Assembly (NCBI GenBank): GCA_036847185.1
Contig: DAIUAM010000072.1
Span: forward strand, 1 to 10,634
Length of the DNA stretch: 10,634 nt
Direction: 5' to 3'
DNA from: UBA4738 sp002413305
GTDB taxonomy: Bacteria > Actinomycetota > UBA4738
Shown here: in pieces, positions 1-4,152 of the stretch
Layout: every line of letters begins with the position of its first letter
Position numbering within the stretch: position 1 is the first letter of the stretch
Translations under genes and position numbers: made by a program
Notes under the pieces: model-generated
What the model was told of the DNA's origin: nothing
Seen by the model: the letters and a program-made list of their open reading frames with translations, nothing else
Database searches by the model: none

Positions 1-76
1 GCCAGTTCTTCGGGTTCGGCAGCAGGTCTCCGGCCCGTACCCGCCGGAGCTCCACTACCCGGTCACGAACCTGCAT
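1..76 (-). CDS. Partial ParB-like N-terminal domain protein (first 25 codons)
   Basis: This gene enters from the left edge, and only its first 25 residues are visible. They begin MQVRDRVVELRRV and continue with the segment AGDLLPNPKNW. The pattern 'L-x-P-N-P-x-N-W' after a short strand is what I know from the start of ParB/sulfiredoxin-like domains in phage and plasmid proteins, which are often nucleases or ParB-methyltransferase fusions. The ATG at 76-74 is preceded by AAGGGAG about six bases upstream, so the start is well supported. A later GTG at 55 lacks such a site. The gene lies downstream of the damaged Dam gene on the same strand, so it probably belongs to the element's DNA-processing cluster. 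The function of the full protein cannot be read from this fragment. Confidence 0.6.
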   Translation of the reverse strand, partial: MQVRDRVVELRRVRAGDLLPNPKNW

Positions 77-206
77 TCAGTGCTCCCTTGGGGCAGTCGC
101 GGAGTCGCGGTCCTGAAATCGAGCCCAGATTGTGCGGGGAAGACCTCGCGCGGAGTCGATCGCGATTCGTGGCGCATACCCCCCCGTCACAATCCTTGAC
201 GGTCAT
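63..206 (-). CDS. Small hypothetical ORF (47 aa) between dam remnant and ParB-like gene
   Basis: The ATG at 206-204 overlaps the TGA that ends the shifted Dam frame (ATGA, 206-203), a typical translational-coupling layout. The 47-residue product is Arg-, Ser- and Gly-rich with two or three Cys, and has no motif I recognise. Its 3' end overlaps the start of the ParB-like gene by 14 bases. A different frame also stays open here from about 190 to 56. The stretch may therefore be non-coding leftover from the truncated Dam gene rather than a real small gene. Confidence 0.25.
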   Translation of the reverse strand: MTVKDCDGGVCATNRDRLRARSSPHNLGSISGPRLRDCPKGALNAGS

Positions 207-539
207 GTCACCAGCTCCAGGCGTTCGTCTGTTCCGACGTCGACCCGGGCGGGGACCAGACAGACGACCGTGGCACCGCGCCGGCTCTCCTCCAGCGCCT
301 TTGCGCATCCACATCCCGATCTCCCGGCCGTAGGGCGGGTTCATCCAGCACGTTGCCGGCGCCCAGGGCTGGGCCAGGCCATCGTCTTGCGGCGTGAGGA
401 ACCGCTCGCACTTCGCGTTCGCCGGAAGCGCGCAGACATCCAGCACGAACTGGAACTCGGCGTTGAGGGCATCGAAGAACGGCTGCGGCGTCTCCCAGAC
501 TGGGGAGCGTGACGACACCATGGCCGGCGGGATGCTCAC
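203..539 (-). pseudogene. Phage-type DNA N6-adenine methyltransferase (Dam family), frameshifted and C-terminally short
   Basis: Residues 1-80 from the GTG at 539 match the phage N-6-adenine-methyltransferase family. They show WETPQPFFDALNAEF, then LDVCA with an NAKC segment, FLTPQDDGL, and the catalytic motif IV in WMNPPYGREIG. After Lys80 (codon 302-300) the frame is lost. Skipping one base (G at 299 or 298) restores the family sequence ALEESRRGATVVCLVPAR, which runs to a TGA at 205-203. Even with the shift repaired the product is about 111 residues. It lacks the usual region that follows, with its conserved WWH and the C-terminal strands. The GTG at 539 has GGCGGTGG just upstream; an ATG at 521 is an alternative without a clear ribosome site. 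I read it as a decaying gene. A sequencing error could explain the single base but not the missing C-terminus. Confidence 0.7.
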
Positions 540-555
540 GTCGCCACCGCCGTCA

Positions 556-575
556 CGTTCCCAGGACTGGGAACG
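556..575. promoter_or_regulatory. 20-bp palindrome upstream of dam (possible operator)
   Basis: CGTTCCCAG and CTGGGAACG form perfect 9-bp arms around a 2-bp centre. The site ends 17 bases before the GTG start of the Dam-like gene, where a repressor site would sit. No T-run follows it in either direction, so it is unlikely to be a terminator. The binding protein is unknown. Confidence 0.5.
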
Positions 576-665
576 GCAGTGAGGGGCTTGCAGCGAGGGA
601 AGCACCATCCCGGTTCAACCCCGTGCGACGGGCACCGCGACCGCGACACGGGGACCGCGACAACA

Positions 666-686
666 ACCGCGTCATATAGACGCGGT
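666..686. repeat. Perfect 8-bp inverted repeat around ATATA
   Basis: ACCGCGTC and GACGCGGT flank the AT-only centre ATATA (674-678), the most AT-rich spot of this GC-rich gap. It could be an operator or a melting site within the repeat cluster. Confidence 0.45.
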
Positions 687-691
687 ATGTC

Positions 692-729
692 GTCGCACCC
701 CCTGTTCGTGCTCGCCGACGGGGTGCGAC
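692..729. repeat. 10-bp inverted repeat with 18-base loop
   Basis: GTCGCACCCC (692-701) and GGGGTGCGAC (720-729) are perfect complements separated by 18 bases. The arms could form a stem in single-stranded DNA or RNA. There is no T-run on either side, so a simple terminator is not supported. Confidence 0.45.
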
Positions 730-762
730 ACGCCCATTTCTGTGTCGCGGTTCGTGTCGCGG

Positions 763-1905
763 TCATGTCTTCCACCATCTGGTCGGCCGGCCCGAGCTCT
801 TCACCCCGTCGGCCCTCCCCTCGCCCTGGAGGTCGTTCAGAGTGCGCTGGATCGTGCGCGCGGTGAGGGGTCCGCCCATCCCGTCCCCGGCCACCAGGTC
901 CCCGATCTCGCCCACCCTCCGGGGGTGGGATTCGGGCCCGAGGGCCTGGAGCACCCTGCTGGTGGCCGATGTGACGTCCCCGCCGCTGACGCTGACTTCG
1001 TAGTGCAGGGGCGAGTCGAGGTCGTCGGGGTTCTCCGCCCACACCCGGCGCTGGACGCGGAAGGCGGTGTCCGCGATCTCCGACCCGGTGAACTCCCACC
1101 GGCTCGAGACGACGGACACCCCGTCCTCGGTGGCCTTGCGCTCGACCGCAGCGGAGCCGAGAAACCGGCCCCACTCCGCCGCCCCGGCCCCGGTGAACCG
1201 CAGGGGGCCCGTCCCCCGGCCGGTCTGGTTCCAGTGCCACACCGTGACCAAGGTCGCTCCGACGTCCTGGCAGTGTTCCTGGATCGGGGCGAGCAGCTCG
1301 CCCATGTCGAAGAGGCTGCCAGGCTTGGCGCCGGCCGCGGCGATGTAGGCGGGGTCCACCACACACAGCACCGGCCGGATGGAGCCGAGATCGTCGGCCA
1401 CCCGTGCCAGGTGCTCCTTGTTGCCGAACCGGGGCACCCGGAGGGCGACGTGCAGGCCCTCCAGCTCCGCCACCTCTCCGCCGCGGCTCCGCATGATGGC
1501 CGAGAGCCTCCGGACGATCTGGGCCTGGTCGCCCTCACCGAAGTACGCGGCCACCGGCCCGGGGTTCGGACATTCGAAGTGCCCGAACCACGCCGAGCCG
1601 GTGACCACCGAACAGGCGAGGTCGCACACGTCGAACGTCTTCAGGCCCTTGAACGGTGCCCCCAGCACCCCGTAGGAGCCACCGACCATCAGCCGCTTCA
1701 CGAGGAAGGTGCGGGGTCCGGCGGTGCGGACCTCTTCGGCCACCTCGGCGATCGGCCGAAGGCGCAGGGGGTCGATGGGTGGGGACGCGGGTTCGGTGGT
1801 CGTGGTGGGGAGTCCGCCGTCGTTCTCCGCGTGTCCCAGTTCGATCTGGATGCCGGCCCTGGCCAGGATGGCCTGGGCTTCAGTGAGGGTCACGGCCTCA
1901 GTCAC
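763..1905 (-). CDS. RepA-like AAA_25 ATPase (putative replicative helicase) with C-terminal winged-helix-like region
   Basis: This is a 380-residue protein with a RecA-fold ATPase core. The P-loop is at residues 82-90 (GAPFKGLKT), a variant of the form seen in RepA/AAA_25 proteins. It is followed by AAYFGEGDQ (119-127) with the likely catalytic Glu124, and by Walker B VLCVVDP (179-185) with Asp184. A later segment TVWHWNQTGRG resembles the His-containing loop near the subunit interface of RepA-type hexamers. Residues from about 318 to 380 look like a winged helix that could bind DNA. Plasmid RepA proteins of this class are 5'-3' hexameric helicases, so I infer a role in replicating the element. 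It starts at a GTG with GGGAGGTG upstream and overlaps the preceding gene by 8 bases. The repeat cluster at 634-764 touches its 3' end. A regulatory or DNA-repair ATPase remains possible. Confidence 0.8.
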   Translation of the reverse strand: MTEAVTLTEAQAILARAGIQIELGHAENDGGLPTTTTEPASPPIDPLRLRPIAEVAEEVRTAGPRTFLVKRLMVGGSYGVLGAPFKGLKTFDVCDLACSVVTGSAWFGHFECPNPGPVAAYFGEGDQAQIVRRLSAIMRSRGGEVAELEGLHVALRVPRFGNKEHLARVADDLGSIRPVLCVVDPAYIAAAGAKPGSLFDMGELLAPIQEHCQDVGATLVTVWHWNQTGRGTGPLRFTGAGAAEWGRFLGSAAVERKATEDGVSVVSSRWEFTGSEIADTAFRVQRRVWAENPDDLDSPLHYEVSVSGGDVTSATSRVLQALGPESHPRRVGEIGDLVAGDGMGGPLTARTIQRTLNDLQGEGRADGVKSSGRPTRWWKT

Positions 1906-2179
1906 GCCCGAGCACCTCCCGGGCTGCTTGCCGAACCCGACGGATCAGCTCGGCGTCGTTCGCCGCCTGGTCCTGTGGAGTGGTGGGAAGGTGGCCCTGC
2001 ACGGCCTTCGCCGCCTCTTCGACTGCCGCCTTGGCACGTTCGATGGACTGGACGGAATACCAGTGGCCGGCAGCATCGCGTCGGGTGTCAGGATGGTGGT
2101 CGGGGTGACGCAGGTAGCCCGGGCGCCTCGGGTCGGGCACCCAACCCTCGAGCGGGGACCACCGCTCGTAGGGGCTCAT
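1898..2179 (-). CDS. Small hypothetical protein (93 aa) in the repA-like operon
   Basis: I do not recognise this protein. The N-terminal half is rich in Pro, Trp, Tyr and His (WSPLEGWVPDPRRPGYLRH, then HPDHHPD). The C-terminal half, from about residue 45, is Ala-, Glu- and Arg-rich and probably helical (RAKAAVEEAAKAV; AELIRRVRQAAREVL). It starts at ATG 2179 in an ATGA overlap with the upstream gene and overlaps the repA-like start by 8 bases, so it is very likely translationally coupled to both. The context suggests an accessory factor for replication or for the ATPase, but no residue supports a specific activity. Confidence 0.7.
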   Translation of the reverse strand: MSPYERWSPLEGWVPDPRRPGYLRHPDHHPDTRRDAAGHWYSVQSIERAKAAVEEAAKAVQGHLPTTPQDQAANDAELIRRVRQAAREVLGRD

Positions 2180-2439
2180 GACGTCACCGACTTCTGGCGG
2201 CGGGACTTCGCGCTGGCCATGGCCAATCGTGCGAAGTACAACTTCTTGGCGAACGCGGCACGGCGAGTACGCTCGGCCGGATCGAGGACACCATCGGGGT
2301 CGACCTCACGCTCGAACCTGGCCATGAACGCGGCACGGCCCGCGCTGGTGGTCTCACGTGGGTCGTGGGTCGAATGGAGGGCGTAGGCACCCATGCGCCC
2401 TGCAATGGACTTGGCTGAATCCGCCAACGGGACGACCAC
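2176..2439 (-). CDS. Small conserved actinobacterial mobile-element protein (87 aa, RFEREVDPDG motif)
   Basis: The core at residues 41-52 reads RFEREVDPDGVL and is followed by PAER, a Lys/Arg-rich helix and KKLYFARLAMASAKSRR. I recall this arrangement from many small uncharacterised proteins of actinobacterial prophages and integrative elements. A strongly basic C-terminal helix suggests nucleic-acid binding, but no function is established that I can name. The GTG at 2439 is chosen because the family-like segment SIAGRMGAYA (11-20) precedes the alternative ATG at 2394. The ribosome site AAAGGG is directly against that GTG, which is unusual and makes the exact start uncertain; the ATG at 2394 has AGGG five bases upstream. 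It is first in a three-gene overlapping operon leading to the repA-like ATPase. Confidence 0.7.
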   Translation of the reverse strand: MVVPLADSAKSIAGRMGAYALHSTHDPRETTSAGRAAFMARFEREVDPDGVLDPAERTRRAAFAKKLYFARLAMASAKSRRQKSVTS

Positions 2440-2490
2440 CCCTTTCGGGTGTGTCTGTCCCGCTGAGGATCAGACTCGGGGTCTAATGGA

Positions 2491-2503
2491 CCGGGGACCC
2501 CGG
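2491..2503. repeat. Short GC-rich palindrome in the divergent gap
   Basis: CCGGGG-A-CCCCGG is a perfect dyad with 6-bp arms and one central base, nine bases from the palindrome at 2512-2529. It may be a second binding site. The composition makes chance occurrence more likely than for its neighbour. Confidence 0.3.
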
Positions 2504-2511
2504 AAACCCGG

Positions 2512-2529
2512 AACTACACCCTTGTAGTT
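2512..2529. promoter_or_regulatory. 18-bp inverted repeat overlapping a -35 region (probable operator)
   Basis: AACTACA and TGTAGTT form perfect 7-bp arms around CCCT. The right arm overlaps the proposed -35 box (TTGTAG, 2523-2528) of the plus-strand gene at 2561, so a bound repressor would block it. It lies in the divergent gap and could also affect the minus-strand repA-like operon. Confidence 0.5.
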
Positions 2530-2551
2530 TGCCACCGCGCTTTGCTAAGGT
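2523..2551 (+). promoter_or_regulatory. Candidate promoter for a leaderless transcript of the gene at 2561
   Basis: TTGTAG (2523-2528) and TAAGGT (2546-2551) are 17 bases apart. The expected transcription start, 6-9 bases after the -10, falls on or next to the ATG at 2561. The absence of a well-placed Shine-Dalgarno (only AAGG ten bases upstream) fits a leaderless start, which is common in actinobacteria. The box matches are modest. Confidence 0.4.
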
Positions 2552-2560
2552 CAAGCTGCC

Positions 2561-2941
2561 ATGGTGAGGTCCCCGAGAAAACCAGCGCCCTATCTCGCAC
2601 TCGGGACGGTAGCCGATCCAGCAACGCCCGTCCCATTGCCCGGAGTACGGGAGGTCGTCCTAAACGTCGAGCACGTGGATCTACCAGACCTAGGCACTTC
2701 CGAAATCAAGCTCCAATGCTCTCTTTGCGGTTGGACGGTACGCGTGCGGGTCGAGCCGACAGCCAGCCGTGTCGTCATCCCGATAGCCGGGACCACGGAT
2801 CTGCTCGGCGCCTTCAATCACGGTCGGTTGGCCTTCCCGCACCCCGAATGCCCCGCGCGGCCGGAAACGACGGCGAACGAGCTACGCCGGCTCGTGCAGG
2901 ACGCGTACCTTGCGGGCCGGACCAGCGCGAACCTTCCCTAG
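2561..2941 (+). CDS. Hypothetical zinc-ribbon-like small protein (126 aa)
   Basis: I recognise no family. The 126-residue protein has a CxxC pair (Cys53, Cys56 in CSLCGW) and an HxxC pair (His94, Cys97 in HPEC), a plausible C-C-H-C zinc site with about 38 residues between the halves. The intervening part is strand-rich (TVRVRVEP, SRVVIPI), and a helix follows (ANELRRLVQDAYLAG). It is the only plus-strand gene of the element section and is divergent from the repA-like operon, like many phage or element regulators; a regulatory role is inference. It uses codons such as CTA, AAA and AGA more freely than its neighbours. Its TAG stop overlaps the TAG stop of the converging integrase gene by four bases. 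Confidence 0.6.
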   Translation: MVRSPRKPAPYLALGTVADPATPVPLPGVREVVLNVEHVDLPDLGTSEIKLQCSLCGWTVRVRVEPTASRVVIPIAGTTDLLGAFNHGRLAFPHPECPARPETTANELRRLVQDAYLAGRTSANLP

Positions 2942-3855
2942 AGCCGGTCTCCCAGCGCCAACCTCCGAGCCTCCTCGATACTCCGCCGCTCGGCGTTCGC
3001 CGCGGCATAGCGGGCCACCATCACCGGCGAGCGCCATCCCATCTGCTTGCGGAGCCCGAGCTCGGACCCACCGGCTGAGAGCCACGCGTCGGCTTTCGAG
3101 TGCCGAAGTTGGTGAGGATGAACACGGACGTTCAGCCCGGCGACGTCGGAGCGCTTCCATACCATCTGCCGGACACCCGAGGGCGTCATCGATCCCTTCT
3201 TGCCGGTCCATAGCCACTCGGACTCCCCGTGGCGGGACTTCGAACGATGACGTAGGTAGCGGTGAATCGCCGCGCCGGTTGACGCGGAGATGTAGACGGT
3301 CCGCATTCGGCGCCCCTTCCCGAACAGCATGACCACCTGATTCGTGAAGTCCACGTCGGCCACCCTTAGCCCCGTGACCTCGCTCAATCTGCCTCCGGTG
3401 TCCCACAGGGTTCGGAGCAGCGCGGCATCCCGAAGGCCCTCGAGCGAGTCCGAACACGTCTTGAGCATCCGGGTGAAGTCCTCGTCGCTCACCGTGTCGA
3501 TGTGGTGTTCCGGCACGATCGGCGGCTTGACGGTGGACATGGGATCCGTCGCCACGTCCCCTTGTTCCTTCAGCCACTTGAAGAGCTGGCGGAGTCCCCG
3601 GTATCGCTGGTGGGCCGTAGCCGCTGCCTTCGTGCGTACCTCGGACTCGATGTAGGACTCGATGTGCTCGGCGGTGATCGCCTCCACGTCGGTCGGCATC
3701 CCGCTCTTACGGAGGTAGCCGGCCAGCCCCAGGGCGGCGGCACGATAGGCCCTCACGGTCATCGTCGAGAGGTTCCGGGCCCGAAGGTGCAGCGTCCAGC
3801 CCTCCGTGGCCTGCTCAACCGGTAGAGTGAACTGCGTGGAAACGTCGACCGCCAT
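2938..3855 (-). CDS. int: Tyrosine recombinase / phage-type integrase
   Basis: A 305-residue site-specific recombinase of the tyrosine family. The N-terminal SAM-like core-binding domain spans about residues 15-105 and the catalytic domain about 120-300. The active-site set is complete: Arg156 (GGRLSE), Lys180 (FGKGRR), His248 and Arg251 (HQLRH), Trp274 in place of the second His (GWRS), and the nucleophile Tyr283 (VARYAAAN). I chose the ATG at 3855 because AAAGGGG lies about seven bases upstream. The longer open frame to 3912 would put its start on top of the promoter. There is no arm-type N-terminal extension of obvious kind. The gene is transcribed away from the tRNA-Arg at 3938, the likely attachment site, and should catalyse integration and excision of the element. 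XerC/D-like housekeeping function is less likely given the mobile-element neighbours. Confidence 0.9.
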   Translation of the reverse strand: MAVDVSTQFTLPVEQATEGWTLHLRARNLSTMTVRAYRAAALGLAGYLRKSGMPTDVEAITAEHIESYIESEVRTKAAATAHQRYRGLRQLFKWLKEQGDVATDPMSTVKPPIVPEHHIDTVSDEDFTRMLKTCSDSLEGLRDAALLRTLWDTGGRLSEVTGLRVADVDFTNQVVMLFGKGRRMRTVYISASTGAAIHRYLRHRSKSRHGESEWLWTGKKGSMTPSGVRQMVWKRSDVAGLNVRVHPHQLRHSKADAWLSAGGSELGLRKQMGWRSPVMVARYAAANAERRSIEEARRLALGDRL

Positions 3856-3882
3856 GATCCGCCCCTTTCTGGAGACGAACCC

Positions 3883-3912
3883 ATTATCTTCTGTTAGGCG
3901 GTGTGGCGTCAA
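3883..3912 (-). promoter_or_regulatory. Integrase promoter (TTGACG / GATAAT)
   Basis: On the minus strand TTGACG (3912-3907) and GATAAT (3888-3883) are separated by 18 bases, close to the sigma-70-type consensus. The predicted start near 3876 gives a leader of about 20 bases containing the AAAGGGG ribosome site. The promoter occupies the gap between the integrase start and the tRNA, so expression could change on excision. Confidence 0.65.
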
Positions 3913-3937
3913 GGGTTGGAGCGTTTCCGCAGGTCAA

Positions 3938-4012
3938 GCGCCGGTAGCTCAGTCGGGATAGAGCGGCTGCCTTCTAAGCAGCGGGTCGCAGGTTCGAATC
4001 CTGCCCGGCGCA
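3938..4012 (+). tRNA. tRNA-Arg (anticodon TCT), probable integration site
   Basis: The acceptor stem is GCGCCGG with CCGGCGC, discriminator A at 4012. The D arm contains GCTC...GAGC. The anticodon stem is GCTGC/GCAGC with loop CTTCTAA, giving anticodon TCT (3973-3975). The T arm is GCAGG-TTCGAAT-CCTGC. CCA is not encoded. All stems pair perfectly, so the gene is intact. The integrase lies on its 5' side with only 82 bases between them, and no clear -10 box is visible just upstream, unlike the other two tRNAs in the window. Confidence 0.95.
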
Positions 4013-4152
4013 CAGTTGGACAGGAGCACGCTTCCGACCATCACGGGATGCTCCCGAAGCTCCGACCTCGAACCGCAGGCTTTCTCACCCAGCCGAACCT
4101 CTCGACATGTGGCGTGCCTTCAGAACCCTGTTTCAGCGTAGGCTTCAGCGGG

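Larger units (their letters stand above)
634..764. repeat. Nested repeat cluster (GACCGCGACAC units) at the end of the repA-like gene
   Basis: The unit GACCGCGACAC is at 639-649, with a second direct copy at 653-662 (10 of 11 bases) and a short copy at 634-641. The same unit lies inverted at 754-764 (perfect, overlapping the repA-like stop codon) and at 742-752 (one change). The outer pair and the inner pair share nearly the same centre, near 702. Between them are two further inverted repeats, at 666-686 and 692-729. Such a mixture next to a replication ATPase resembles an origin or single-strand initiation site, or a cluster of binding sites. The origin reading is inference. Confidence 0.45.

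Noticed and set aside
491..507. Second copy of the palindrome at 556-575 (CTCCCAG-A-CTGGGGAG)
   Set aside because: It lies within the conserved Dam coding segment (PVWETPQ) and is imperfect, so codon constraint explains it.
611..626. T-arm-like string GGTTCAACCCC as a possible tRNA fragment or att copy
   Set aside because: The flanking bases do not pair as a T arm and share no extended identity with tRNA-Arg, so it is not a credible attachment-site copy.
536..1366. Minus-strand frame of 276 residues overlapping the repA-like gene
   Set aside because: The Arg/Gly/Pro-rich sequence lacks domain features and is out of frame with the recognisable ATPase.
742..2181. Long plus-strand open frame opposite the repA-like operon
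   Set aside because: Its translation is low-complexity in Pro, Gly, Arg and His with no motif, whereas the minus strand encodes a clear ATPase and overlapping small genes. It is a high-GC shadow frame.
4022..4053. GGAGCA ... TGCTCC inverted repeat after tRNA-Arg as a terminator
   Set aside because: Six-base arms with a loop of about 20 and no T-run are too weak for a terminator call.
3901..4152. N-terminal extension of the FadD-like frame
   Set aside because: It would run through the tRNA-Arg gene, and the residues before 4153 do not resemble the family; only the ATG at 4153 gives a normal length and start.
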